64,000 nt of DNA, taken from Diphasiastrum complanatum (lineage: Eukaryota; Streptophyta; Lycopodiopsida; Lycopodiales; Lycopodiaceae). Positions 22,822-34,250 of this stretch are shown here, one piece after another. Every line of letters begins with the position of its first letter. Within the stretch, counting starts at the first letter, position 1. The position numbers were made by a program, and so were the translations under genes. The stretch covers positions 32,056,305 to 32,120,304 of the forward strand of contig CM055096.1 in NCBI GenBank assembly GCA_029204225.1, read 5' to 3'. The notes below the pieces were generated by a model. It was not told the origin of the DNA. It did no database searches and saw only the letters and a list, made by a program, of their open reading frames with translations.

Positions 22822-23545
22822 AAGGAGGGGGATAATGTTAGCAACAAAAATATAAAAAGAAATAAAACACTGTGACATGTGTATTCTAAGTCCATGAGTG
22901 AGTACTTGTTAATAAACTTCTACCATGACATGTGTATTATAAGACCATGAGTAGAAGCTTAATAAATTCTAAAATTCTAAACTAGGAAGCTTAAGATTAG
23001 AAACTTAAGTTAGGAAACTTAAGCTTAGAAATAAAAGATTCCGAGTTAATTTAAGTTCTAAGTTTAGAGAATCAAGTTTCTAAGTTAGAAGCTGTTGATA
23101 TTGTGTTACTTGTTTATCTTGTGATTATCTTGCTATTTCCTTGTGTTTCCTTTGGAAGGTGAATAGCTTGAGGGAAGGTGCTCTTGCCTCCATTTCATAG
23201 GATTTATTTGTGGCATGCTTTTATGATTTATGCTTAGATAGCCGCAATTCTTCTATCATTTCCCTTTGGGTGTTAGATAGAATTAGAATAACGGTTTGCT
23301 AGTTGGGTGTCTTAGCAAGCCCTAGTCTAGTTAAAATGCTTGTTAGTTGGGTAAGCCTTAACAAGCTTAGTTAGTTTGTTGTCTAGTTTCCGAGCACCAG
23401 TTGGGAAGCCTTGGTGTTCTTCCTTTTGTGTATGCTCTTTACTTTTATTTGTAAGTTTTATGTAGATCTTAGGAAGTGGATGAATCCGCCTATCACTATA
23501 TTGCAACCATGGATAGATCTAGAAAAGCCATTGTGCAAATAGAAA
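22822..23545 (+). repeat. Polypurine tract and 3' LTR
   Basis: The polypurine tract at 22822-22835 directly precedes TGTTAGCAAC at 22836. The following 0.7 kb has AAGCTTAAG/GAAACTTAAG near-repeats (22985-23080) and TTAGTTGGGTAAGCC-type repeats. The right end is not defined; Copia coding begins by about 23560. Confidence 0.5.
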
Positions 23546-23559
23546 TTATGTCCACCGAC

Positions 23560-24422
23560 AATCGATTGAGACCTTGAGAACGGCAGATTGTATTTACACC
23601 AATCGAGGCATACTCAACGGATCATTGATGACTATCAGATGGCTAAATGCAAAGGAGTGAGCACTCCAATGATTCCAAGCACAATACTGATCAATGTAGA
23701 CTGTCCGAACAACGTCGAAGAATGTGAAGCTATGCTCAGAAGCCTTACAGAAGCTGATAGATTTGTTAAATTTGTATTTGGAAGACAACACAAGATCAGA
23801 CATTACATATATAGAGTTCAGATTAAGTCAGTTCAATATCAATCCAGGTTCTATACATTGGAAGATCTCCAAGAGAGTTTTACAATACTTGCAACATACA
23901 AAGGACTACGGAGTCTATTATTCACGTGGAACAAGATTTCAAGTCAAGTCCTATAGCGACGCCAGCTAGGCATTGTTGAAAGATGATTATAAGAGTGTTT
24001 TGGGAGGCTACACCATAGCAGCATATGCCGCCACTCTATGGGTGAGTAAAAAGCAGACTATCATGCACAATCATCCTGTGAAGCAAAATACGTCACAACC
24101 GCCAAGATGGCCAATGAACTGACATGGTCAAACAGTTCCTTGACGGACTGGGAGAGAGCATTTATGAGACGTTGATCATCTACATGGACAACACCTCTGC
24201 CATACACCTAACAAAGGATCATGTGTTTCATTCAAGGACAAGCACATTTCGATCAGTATCACCTGTTCAGAGACATGGTTGAGGAAGACAAGCTGAGAAC
24301 TATGTTTATTCCAACCCAGCATATGGTTGTTGATATATTTACTAAACCCTTAGAAACGGCATTGTTTGAAAGGCAAAGAGCAAGCCTGGGAATCACAAGA
24401 CTACCCCAATTTGAGAGGGAGC
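23560..24422 (+). mobile_element. Copia reverse transcriptase end and RNase H remnant
   Basis: Broken plus-strand frames: GRLYLHQSRHTQRIIDDY, then KRVLQYLQHTKDYGV with SYSDAS, GGYTIAA and SKKQT of RNase H. The C-terminal block PTQHMVVDIFTKPLETALF comes next. A polypurine run TTGAGAGGGAGC ends at 24422. Several stops and frameshifts; the upstream element is missing. Confidence 0.82.
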
Positions 24423-25338
24423 TGAAGAAACTTGAAGTTTCTACCCACAAAGTGTTTCTAGCTTGTGATCAAATACCTGCAGAAATACATGAGAAACCTG
24501 CACAGGCAACAACTGCAACCGCACCGCCAGGCCACCGCCAAGGAATCACCCAAGCACCAAATCGTAGGTCAATGGCTGCGGTCACTATGCGACAAGGCTT
24601 CATGCTCTGTAGAACGTTCACGATTGTAGAGGCACCACAAAGCAACGAATGCGGTTGTCAGGTGGCTGCCCATAGCAGCCTATGTCACAATCTCGAGACG
24701 TGTGAATGTTCACCATGTACCAGAGCAGCAAACAGACGTACGGACGACAACGACCGCCAATGAGAAGCTATTAGGATTAAGTCTAAAGGCATTCTTGTAA
24801 TCCTGCAACTTAGATTAAGCATCTCTCTAGTTCCATTATATAGGATCGATGAGATGATAAAACGAAGTTGATGAGTGTGAGTCATGCAATAGCAGACACA
24901 TACTGTCACACAGATAGATATAGAGGTAGCAAGCAGTAGCTAGTTACCAATTTATTCGTGAGAGAGGATATCTCTCTTGCGTTGACGTGTTGATCTGGGA
25001 AACAGACAACGCTCAAAGTTTTGTTGTAAACTTGATTCTGACAATAGATGAATTGCAGCATTCTGCCCGACGTGTGTAATCTGTGAATTGTTTGTGATGC
25101 TTGCTTGTAGTAGATATAACTTCCGCTATTCCTCCGTTATTGATTGTTGATAAAATATTATCTACTGTTCGTTAATTAGTATCAGATCTACAGTGTCATT
25201 CTGTAGTTCAAAAGAGATTAGATCATAGTTTGTAGCAGTAGCTACAACTAAATAGATCGGCTCTATCAAAGCTTTGCATCAGGATTCCGAGTTATTTTTC
25301 CATCACTGGCATCAGCGGTACTCGAATTGATTCCATCA
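24423..25338 (+). repeat. Copia LTR (about 916 bp)
   Basis: It starts TGAAGAAAC just after the polypurine tract and ends TTCCATCA just before a primer-binding site, so both borders are supported. An LTR with a polypurine tract on one side and a primer-binding site on the other is either a junction of two tandem elements or the product of recombination between them. Confidence 0.65.
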
Positions 25339-25382
25339 GTGGTATCAGAGCGATTCACCAATTTCATCAGTGGTATCAGAGC
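25298..25382 (+). other. Repeated Copia primer-binding site
   Basis: TGGTATCAGAGC is exact at 25340-25351 and again at 25371-25382. A degraded copy (TGGCATCAGCGG) lies in the preceding unit. The repeat unit is about 32 bp. Confidence 0.8.
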
Positions 25383-25499
25383 ACTCAAGCCTAAAACACA
25401 GCAAAGGATTCCAACAAGTAGACCACATGATTGAGTTAATTCCAAGAAGTCAACCTGTCTCTAGATAACTTTACAGGTCTTCTCAGAAAGAGGAGATAG

Positions 25500-25945
25500 A
25501 GCTTTCGAATCAAATAGAAAATTATCTGAGGATGGGACATATACAACCTAGTAAATCACCATGGGGAGCTCCTATTCTTTTGAAAGCGAAGAAAGATGGA
25601 GGTTTCCGGATGTGTGTGGATTACAAGGGGTTAAATAAGGTGATTGTCAAGAATAAATATATGTTACCTAGGATGGATGACCTTGTAGATCGCTTGGGTG
25701 GAGCTCAATATTTCACCAAGATACATCTCAAGGAAGAATTAAATCATAAGATGTCCAAAAGACAGGATTTCGTTCTAGATTTGGTCATTATGAGTTCTTG
25801 GGTAGTATTCTTAGATGATATTCTCATCTACATTAAAACCTTTATGGAACACAGAGAACACTTGAGAATCGACTTCTACACTAAAGAGTCCAAGTGTGAA
25901 TTCTTTAAGCAAGAATTGCTTTATCGCGGTCATAGCTCATACTGA
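25500..25945 (+). mobile_element. Gypsy reverse transcriptase fragment with internal deletion
   Basis: Plus frame with RMGHIQPSKSPWGAP, FRMCVDYKGLNK, LPRMDDLVDRL of Ty3/Gypsy RT. It then jumps from the middle of the palm to FLDDILIYI, so about 60 residues are missing. It ends near KCEFF. It sits between a Copia primer-binding site and Copia gag, so it is a mosaic. Confidence 0.85.
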
Positions 25946-25956
25946 GTCTACCAGAT

Positions 25957-28104
25957 ATGACATTCGACAAAGCAGTCAGTCTTGTCGCTGATGAGAGACT
26001 GATGAGAGACGAAGGAGAGAGAAGCAGTGATCAAGAGAAGGCTCTCTTCACGAAAGGAAAGAAGAAAAACAAGAACAAGCCAAGATTTGAGAAGACGAAG
26101 TCCTCGAATCAACAATCTTCTTCCTGCGATCATTGCCACAAACCAAGCCATACGGCCAACAAATGCTGGTTCAATACCTTGCATGCACTGCAAGAAGAAG
26201 GGACACTCTGCATACGATTGCAGATTTAATCCAAAAAGAAAGAACAAAGCTGAAAAAGCTAATGTTGCAGAGTCATCCAAGGATGCTGATAGAGGTGACG
26301 AAGCCTTCACGATACTCGATGAAGCTAATAGCTGCAGCTGTACACTTGCAGAACAGATCAACAACAACAACACTGGATAACAAGACGTCGTACGAAATGC
26401 GGACGGGTAGAAAGCCTGATCTATCATACGTACGTGTGTTCGGATGTGCAGCATATAAGCACATTCCAAAAAAAGAAGAAGCAAGCTCAATGACAAATCA
26501 GAGCAAACAATCATGGTCGGCTATTCGAACGGAACACAAGTGTATAGGCTCTACGATCCAACCATGAAGAAGCTTGTTTCGAACAAAGATGTGAAGTTCG
26601 ATGAGTCCACATTCCCTGGACTGAAAGACGAAAGAGGCCATGAGATCTTCACACTACTGCCTATTCAAGAGGGAGATCAAGGACAGACATCAGATCTGAA
26701 TGCAGAGCCACAGACTCCAGAGCAGCAGGAAGCAGAGGATCAACCCCATGAACAAGGAACGTTTGAGCAGCGACGAAACGAACCTAGAAGGTCAACAAGA
26801 CAAAGAAGACCTCCAGATCGCTACTCTGACAATCTTTAGTGGAGCAAAGACACGTAGTTCGAGTACTGCAGCTTCACTAAAGAGCCAACAACATATCAAG
26901 AAGCTATCTAGAGTCTAGAGGAAGAATTCTGGAAGCAAGCAATGTCAGAGGAGATCGAGTCGATGAGGCAAAACGAGGCGTGGACATTAGAGCCACTGCC
27001 AGAAAACACAAAAATAGTCGACTGCAAGTGGGTATACAAGAAAAAGATGAAATTAGATGGCACCATTTGCCGCTATAAGGCAAGGTTTGTCGCGAAGGGC
27101 TACACGCAGAGATATGGTGTTGATTATTTCGACACATATTCGTCGATGGTCAAGATGACAAGCATAATACTACTCCTTGCATATGCCACACAACAGAATC
27201 TGAAAATTCACCAGATTGATGTGAAAACAGCCTTTCTCCACGGAGATCTAGAGGAGGAAATCTTCATGAAGCAGCCTGAAGGTTTTGAAGACCCCAACAA
27301 TCGACAATATGTCTGTCAGTTGCAGAGATGCATATATGGTCTAAAATAGGCATCACGAGCTTGGTACAAGAAGCTTGATGGTCTTATGAAGTCTCTAGAC
27401 TTCAATCCTACACATGATAGGAAATTCCTTGATGCTGATCAAAGACACGAAGAGTCAGATTTCTCAAAGTTATGAAATCACAGATCTTTGAGAAACAATG
27501 AAGTGCCTTGGGCTGGAGATCAAAAGAGATCAAACAAGGTACGAAATGCAATTGAGTCAGTCAGAATACGCCAAAAAGGTGCTCAAGCAGTACCACGTGA
27601 TGGACTGCAAAGAAAAGGCCACACCAATGATACCTGGAGCCAAGCTCATGAAGCAAGATTGCCCAAAAACGAAAGAGGAAGAACAAAAGATGGCAGGTAT
27701 ACCCTAGCAAAACTTAATCGGCAGTCTGATGTACCTTACAATTTGTACCAGACCCGATCTAGCCTTCTCTATTTATACCTTGAGCCAATTCTCTTCCAAT
27801 CCTGGCCTAGCACATAATGGAAAAACAAATCCTACAATATCTGAAGGGTACCCAGAATATGGGATTAACCTACAGAGCTGAAAATGAAAAAAAGGAATTC
27901 GAGCTGCACCACTACAGTGATGCGAGCTGGGCGAGCTGCAAAGATGACAACAAGTCCATAACTGGAGGATGTACCATAGCGTGCGGAGTTGCAATTAGCT
28001 GGATATGCAAAAAGCAAACCTTGGTGGCTCAATCGTCTTGCGAAATTGAATACGTCGCAGCTTCAAAGGTGGCGAATGAGGTAGTGTGCTGCAAATGATG
28101 CTGG
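25957..28104 (+). mobile_element. Older Copia (left part), host of the nested element
   Basis: Gag end with two zinc knuckles (CDHCHKPSHTANKC and CMHCKKKGHSAYDC) near 26130-26230. A jump at about 26325 leads to the integrase C-terminus (YEMRTGRKPDLSYVRVFGC); protease and integrase core are deleted. Then RT 26942-27349 (KWVYKKKMKLDG, DVKTAFLHGDLEEEIFM, CIYGLK), with the YVDD part lost near 27430, and RNase H to 28098. It breaks off at 28104 and resumes at 33343. Stops and frameshifts throughout. Confidence 0.88.
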
Positions 28105-28366
28105 TGTCAATAATCAGATATGCAACATCAAGCATTCACCATAAGCAATCACCAAAGAAGTCGGAAGAAGAACACACACTATCAATCTATCACACACAGA
28201 ACATACTGAATGTAAAATGTACATATAAACCCTGAACCCTGATAGAGAGGGAGAACCTAGGAGTAGACTACTAGACTAGCCAACGGTTAATTACAACTAG
28301 TAATAAAGTACATCGTAAACAGTAACTAAGAAGTGTAACAATGAAGTTTATCATTGATTTCTAGCA
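28105..28366 (-). repeat. 3' LTR of the nested Copia
   Basis: 262 bp, plus-strand TGTCAATAATC to TTTCTAGCA. A purine tract (minus-strand ATTGAGGGAGAG) adjoins its inner edge at 28367. Pairs with 33083-33342. Confidence 0.95.
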
Positions 28367-29344
28367 CTCTCCCTCAATGATAAAATTACATTCTTCTATT
28401 CCTAGTAGAGTATGAAACTTTTCAAATTTACATCTACCTAATGACTTAGTAAAAATATCTGCCACTTGATCTTCAGATTTACAGAAAACAAGATCAATGG
28501 CTCCATCAAAAAATTTCTCTCGAACAAAATGATAATGTATTTTGATGTGCTTGGTTCGAACATGTAAAATTGGATTTTTGGCAAGGTGAATGCAGCTTTG
28601 ATTGTCGCAAGATATAGTAGTTTCATCCACCTATGGTTGACCTAGATCCACAAGCAATCTTTGTAACCAGACCGCTTCTTGTGCAGCATTGCTGAGTGCT
28701 CGATATTCAGCTTCCGTCGAGGATAAGACTATTGTAGGTTGTTTTTTGCTGCTCCATGAAATTGCACCTGTACCATAACTGAATGTATGACCACTGGTAG
28801 ACCTTTTGTCATCAATATTACTTGCCCAATCAGCATGTGTATATCCTATCAATATTGGCACTTCAGGCTGATCATACTTCAAACCAAAATTCAATGTCCC
28901 TCGAATGTATTTGAGAATATGTTTAGCAGACTTCCAGTGTGTTTGACTAGGATCTTACATAAATTGACTAACAACACCAACAACATAAGAAATATCAGGT
29001 CGTGTGTGTGTCAAATAAATCAAACTACCCACCAGCTGTCTATACAAATAAGCATCCACTTTTTCAGATTCATCATATGCAGTAAGCTTCATGTTGACAT
29101 CCATAGGTGTACTCAAAGGCTTATAATCCTGCATATTGGACTTATAAAGCAAATCTCGTGCATATTTGCTTTGTATAAGAAAGACCACATTTTTCTTTTG
29201 CCATACTTCAATGCCAAGACAATAGTGCATCAATCCTAGATCGCTCATGTCAAAAGCATTGGAAAGATCTGATTTGATTTCATCAATTAAGCTCTCATTA
29301 CTTCTTGTAATAATCAAATCATCCACGTACAGCACAATGAACAC
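28367..29344 (-). pseudogene. Nested Copia: RT C-terminal part and RNase H
   Basis: Minus-strand frames 29344-28955, 28894-28631 and 28630-28361. They carry the RT catalytic LYVDDLII, LGIEV, RQLVGSLIYL and RPDISY. RNase H follows with HADWAS, STSGHTF, WSSKKQ, SSTEAEYRAL, KHIKIHYHFVREK and VADIFTKSL. One stop near 28945 and one near 28620 separate the frames. The last residues run up to the polypurine tract, as usual for Copia pol. Confidence 0.9.
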
Positions 29345-29349
29345 TATAT

Positions 29350-30110
29350 CTGAATCTTGCCTTAGAATGTAAGATTAGGATCAACATCACTCTTTACCAC
29401 TCCCCTTCGCTTAAAGTGTTCATCAATGCAAGAGTACCACGCCCGTGGTGCTTGTTTCAATCCATAAATAGCTTTGTTGAGCTTACAAACAAGGTGCTCT
29501 CTCCCTGGTTCAATAAATCCTTGAGGTTGTAATATGTACACCTCTTCATCCAACAGTCCATTAAGAAAAGCAGTTTTAACATCCATTTGCTGGATCTTCC
29601 AACCATAGAAGGCAGAAATAGCAATGACAGAACGTATAGTCACCATCTTAGCTACGGGTGCAAAGGTTTTCTCAAAATCAATACCTTCTTGCTGCTCAAA
29701 TCCTCTCGCAACCAACCGTGCTTTGTATTTGTTGAGTTGCCCATCAGCTCATCCATTTGCAAGTGATAGGCGTCTTACCATCAGGTAGCTCAACCAAGTT
29801 CCAAGTCCTATTTTTTGATATAGCTTCCATTTATGTTTCCATAGCTTCACGCCACTCCTCGTGCTCCTTTGCTTTATCAAAAGTTTTTGGTTCTTGAGCC
29901 TTGAGCACAAAACCCATTAGGGCTAGATTCATCTCTAATCTTGTCGGAGGTTTTCGATTTCTACTTGATCTTCTAAGATCTCCCTGATCACTAGATTCGG
30001 GAGTATCTCCCTTCTTTGCACCATCTGTCACTGATAAGTACCATTTAGGTACTCTCTTGGGAATTTCAGCATCAGGCTTGCCTTTGTCCAATGGATTTTG
30101 TATATCAAAA
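29350..30110 (-). pseudogene. Nested Copia: RT N-terminal part
   Basis: Frame 29715-29362 carries [21 protein letters not shown] (first part), [23 protein letters not shown] and [13 protein letters not shown]. Upstream, 30115-29831 is the linker (RRSSRNRKPPTR). Stops near 29750 and 29355 break the polyprotein. Confidence 0.88.
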
Positions 30111-30457
30111 TCCACTTCCTTCTTGACCTGTACTTTCGCTCCCTCATCAAAAGGTCAGTGATTACTTCAGATTGTTCACCTCGGCCCATCTCGTCAAATG
30201 TAGCATCCCTAGAAATTACAAGCTTCTGTGCATTTGTGTCATACATCCTGTATGCCTTCTCATCATATCCAAGGAAAATACCCTTGATAGCTTTTGCATC
30301 CAATTTCCTTCGTTTCTCATTAGGAATATGAGCATAAGCATCACAACCAAATACTCTCAAATGAGAAATATTAGGTTTCTTTCCAGTAACAGCTTCATGA
30401 GGTGTCTTACCTTCCACGGATTTTGTAGGACACCGATTCAGGATGTGCATAGCTGTG

Positions 30458-31492
30458 CTACAAGCTTCTGCCCAAAAGGTGTTTGGTGGCAGACCCTTGC
30501 TTTTGAGCATCGCCCTGGCCATCTAACAATAGATCTGTTCTTTCGTTTTGCAACTCCATTTTGCTGTGGTGAATAAGGTGTTGTAGTCTGCCTCTTGATC
30601 CCTTGATCTTTGCAGAAATCAATAATTTTGTCAAAAAATACTCACCACCTCCATCAGATCTCAAAGTTTTGATGCAACATCCTGTTTGCTTTTCAACTAA
30701 TGCCTTGAATTCCCTGAACTTAGCAAAAGCATCTGATTTCTTGCTTATGAAATAAATCCAAATGCATATGCTATAATCATCAATGAAGGTGATAAAGTAA
30801 TAGTAGCCACTAAGAGATCTAGTCTGCATATGTCCACATAGATCAATGTGGACAAGATCTAGGATGCCACTGGCTCTCCTTGCTCCACTTTTGGGAAACC
30901 TCTCTCTGTGTTGTTTTTCCAAAATGCAACCTTCACAAATTTTTCCTTCAAAAGAAATATCAGGCAATCCTATAACTAGATTACCTCTTTTAAGAATCTG
31001 TAAACTTTGAGCACTAATATGACCGAATCGTTGATGCCAAAGATCACTTCGACTATCAACCGTGCTTACCATAGCTTGAGCAAAAGATCTCACATTCAAT
31101 TTGTAGAGTCGATTCCTGTTGACTCTAGTTCCTGTAGCAATCACTTTGTAGTGATTCTTGATGTCTTTGACAAGACATCTGTCACTGTCAAACTCAACCT
31201 TGAGTTGTTGATCAGCCATCGTCCCAACAGATAGTAGATTGTTAGCTAAGCCAGGTACATATTGCACATTGCTTATCCGCTTTATCTTCCCCCTGGCTAA
31301 CTTCACTGGTACCACTCCAATTCCTTTAACAAATAGCAATTTGCCATCGGCTTGTCCAACTTCATCACCATTGTGAGTTTCCTTGAGTTCTGAAAACCAC
31401 TCTTTCTTTGAAATCATGTGCTTGGATGCACCACTATCAATGTACCAGGTATCCTTGGCTTCATCACTTGTCATTAATGTTGTAATGAACAA
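30458..31492 (-). pseudogene. Nested Copia: protease and integrase
   Basis: Frame of 344 codons. Protease motif DSGASKHM at residues about 19-26; GAG-pre-integrase H..H...C..C zinc region (WHQRFGHIS ... CEGCILEKQ) about 150-195. Integrase core Asp residues lie in FIDDYS and RSDGGGEY. The Glu block is shifted out of frame near 30620; the integrase end continues in frame 30522-30028 (VFGCDAYAHIP). Confidence 0.9.
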
Positions 31493-32323
31493 GTTTGAAC
31501 TCTTACCTGTATCATCTTCATGTTGATCATCATCGTATTGATGTTGATCAGCATAATTGTCTTCATAATAATCATCATCAAATTGATGTTGATCAACATA
31601 ATTGTCCGCTTGCCATTTGCCTTTTCTTTGTTCTATCTCCTTCTGTTTCTTGAAGCATTCATGCTCCCAATGGCCAGGTTTGTTGCAATACCTACAATTT
31701 TCAATTTTGTTTTGCTTGGAATAGCCGCGTCCTTGACCTCGTCCTTGATTCCAATTGCCTCAATTTGGGCCATCATTGGATTGTTCTTGAGATTGTTGGA
31801 ACGATCCATGATATGAGTTTCCACCTCTTGATTGGTGTCTTACATGACCAAATCTGCCAACACGTCCTCTCACTGCAAGAGCTTGATCAAATCTCCTGTT
31901 GCAATGACTCAAGTTCTCTTGACGTTGTTCTTCCTGCAAAAGCAATCCACCTAACTCTTCATAGGTTGGAAGATTTTCCCGTGTGGCTATACTTGTCACA
32001 AACATTTGATGTGACTCACTCAAACTATTCTCAAACAATGCCTTCAATGTATCCCATGCTTCTTTTGGTCCTTCTGAATCCGAAATGTAGGGAATAATTG
32101 CATCTCTAACTGATAAGTTGATGAGATTTTGTGCTTTCTGTTTTCTCCTGTCAAATGTCCGCTAATCTTCTTCAATCACTGGCCTTGTCTCTTCACCTGT
32201 CACGATCTCTCATAGCTCCTTTTCCATCAAAATGTTTTTCAGTTTGAATTTCCAAACTGCATAGTTGCCGGCTCCTTCCAATTTGCTCGACTCATTGAGG
32301 ACACTCTCGCTTAGAGTTGCCAT
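31493..32323 (-). pseudogene. Nested Copia: gag
   Basis: Gag start is the ATG at 32323 with KLEGAGNYAVWKFKLKN and LMEKEL, then an in-frame TGA and, later, TAG. The open part 32047-31760 and the zinc knuckle 31696-31655 follow. A His/Asp/Gln-rich stretch with repeated DQHQ(Y/F)DDD units (31600-31520) lies between knuckle and protease. Confidence 0.85.
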
Positions 32324-32389
32324 TACTGAACAGATGAGTCCAGATCAAGTAGTTTATCACACCACAAAACTGTATATTTTTCTGGTTAT

Positions 32390-32639
32390 ACACCTGATAT
32401 CGGAATGGAGTGTGAAAGTACGGCTGCTCAGGATCCTCCTTAACTTGTGCGCGTGGATCCGATATTGGAGCATGCGATATCAGACTAGAGCGCGGATGTA
32501 CAACTACTCGAGATTTTCTTTAGCTCGTGCGCTTGGATCCGATATCGGTACGGACAATATCAGACTGGAGCGCGGATGTACGACTGCTTGGGTTTCTCTT
32601 CAGCTAGCGCGCTTGGATCCGATATTGGTACGGATATAA
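32390..32639 (-). repeat. 80-bp tandem repeats in the Copia leader
   Basis: GGATCCGATAT recurs at 32455, 32535 and 32615, exactly 80 bp apart. Each unit also has CAGACT.GAGCGCGGATGTAC. A weaker unit precedes. They lie between primer-binding site and gag. Confidence 0.85.
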
Positions 32640-33070
32640 AAAAGAGAGAATATAAGAACTTTCAAAGGAAATATTCTAGATTCTCTACTTCGGCGCGGCG
32701 GCTACGCCTCCTCCTCTTTGCTTATATTTCGGAAAGAGTGATCGTTCAAACAGACAGACATCAGCACAACTCTCTGACAAATGACACTTCTCACAAAGAC
32801 TAAAAAAAAATTGTAAAACTTTTCCCACTCAACAGATTTTCAATCTGTCTGATGCTGCCCTGGCCTTTCCGATGCCTCCGGGATTGTGTCTTCGTTCCCC
32901 ACTAATAACTGTGAGCTCCGAAACCTACAAAATACATCAAGAAGAATTTCTCCCAACCGTTTTTTTTTTTTTGTCTCTCCAAGCTTACACCTCCTGTGAA
33001 GGACTTTCTCACTTCGTTGCGGAGCCTGTGACAAGCTGTATCCACTGATCAGGCACGCAAGACTATCGCA

Positions 33071-33082
33071 GCTTTGATACCA
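33071..33082 (-). other. Primer-binding site of the nested Copia
   Basis: Minus strand TGGTATCAAAGC, directly beside the LTR end at 33083; one change from TGGTATCAGAGC. Confidence 0.9.
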
Positions 33083-33342
33083 TGTCAATAATCAGATATG
33101 CAACAGCAAGCATTCACCATAAGCAATCACCAAAGAAGCCGGAAGAAGAACACGCACTATCAATCTATCACACACAACATACTGAATGTAAAATGTACAT
33201 ATAAACCCTGAACCCTGATAGAGAGGGAGAACCTAGGAGTAGACTACTAGACTAGCCAACGACTAGTTACAGCTAGTAATAAAGTACGTCGTAAATAATA
33301 ACTAAGAAGTGTAACAATGAAGTTTATCATTGATTTCTAATA
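33083..33342 (-). repeat. 5' LTR of the nested Copia
   Basis: 260 bp, matching 28105-28366 with a 2-bp gap and about 12 substitutions, mostly transitions. Its outer end reads ATA where the partner has GCA. Confidence 0.95.
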
Positions 33343-33632
33343 GCTGGAGGCAATCATCATACCACAAGAAGGGCCGAGCACGATGTTGATGGACTCTCAG
33401 AGTGCCATCTATCTGTCCCAGGATCTTGTCTTCCATTCAAAGATAAAACACATACCTCTGAAGTACCATCACATTCGAGATTTAATCTCGAGAGGAGAGC
33501 TCCAGGTCCAATATATAAAATCAGAAGACATGATTGCAGATCTGCTCACGAAGCCGCTCGACAAGCCACTCTTTGCCAAGCAAAGAAAGACAATTGGATT
33601 AAACGTGCAAAGCTGCAAGGTTCAAGAGGGAG
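33343..33632 (+). mobile_element. Older Copia (right part): RNase H end and polypurine tract
   Basis: Continues the frame broken at 28104: SQSAIYLSQDLVFHSKIKHI, YHHIRDLI, QYIKSEDMIADLLTKPL. A polypurine tract CAAGAGGGAG ends at 33632. Confidence 0.92.
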
Positions 33633-34250
33633 TGTCAGAAATGGTGAACTCCTGCAACTTTGCCACAACACGAACACAAAGCGAAGGTCGAACAAGAACA
33701 ATTCGCGAAAGTCAACGTGCCTTGACTTGAAGGACAAATGATTCGCGAATCATTCGTGAATCGTAAACATACCTCCAAAATTATTAGCATGTACTAAAAC
33801 AAGGAAGACATAAATAAACACATTTAATCTACCTACCAACTGAATGCAATGATATTCTTGGATTGTAATCATTATTCCTCATAAGAACGTACATGTAATT
33901 GAATGTTAGTGCAAAACAATGGCGATAATAATCACGAACTCACTCATGATAATTATCACAAATGATAGAACATAATGTGTGTGTGTGTACATTGTCATGC
34001 CCTAACATTTCTCCATGCCAAGGGAGGGCCATGTGGCTAGTCACATCACACTTGTTTAATAAAGGAAACAATTAGTAAAATCTTTCATGTACAATTACTA
34101 ACTTTTTATTCTTGACCTCAAGGAGAGGAAATGAATCGCCAAGTTATTGTAGGACTAGAAGACCACTTTTTTAAGAGATCGTTGTCATTGTTTCCACTTA
34201 CAAAAGTTTTTCTCTGTTCCTGGTCTTCGTTCTTTCTGACTACCTATGAA
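33633..34250 (+). repeat. 3' LTR of the older Copia (right edge unknown)
   Basis: TGTCAGAAATGG starts directly after the polypurine tract. The right edge is not defined because the left LTR is missing. A short GT run lies near 33978. No coding frame supported. Confidence 0.55.

Larger units (their letters stand above)
28105..33342 (-). mobile_element. Nested, nearly complete Ty1/Copia element
   Basis: 5.24 kb element between LTRs of 262 and 260 bp, with the 5-bp duplication GCTGG at 28100-28104 and 33343-33347. In minus-strand order: LTR, primer-binding site 33082-33071 (TGGTATCAAAGC), leader with 80-bp repeats, gag from ATG 32323, zinc knuckle 31696-31655 (CRYCNKPGHWEHEC), protease near 31440 (YIDSGASKHM) and integrase to about 30458. 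Then RT with LYVDD near 29330, RNase H and a polypurine tract ending at 28367. Gag has two early stops and pol several frameshifts, so it is not autonomous. The LTRs differ at about 12 positions plus one indel. Confidence 0.95.

Noticed and set aside
25340-25382. tRNA gene at the TGGTATCAGAGC sites
   Set aside because: These are complements of a tRNA 3' end (primer sites); no cloverleaf around them.
25948-26514. 188-codon minus-strand ORF
   Set aside because: Antisense of the Copia gag and integrase remnant with its zinc knuckles; no domain of its own.
28787-29239. 150-codon plus-strand ORF
   Set aside because: Antisense of the nested Copia RT/RNase H.
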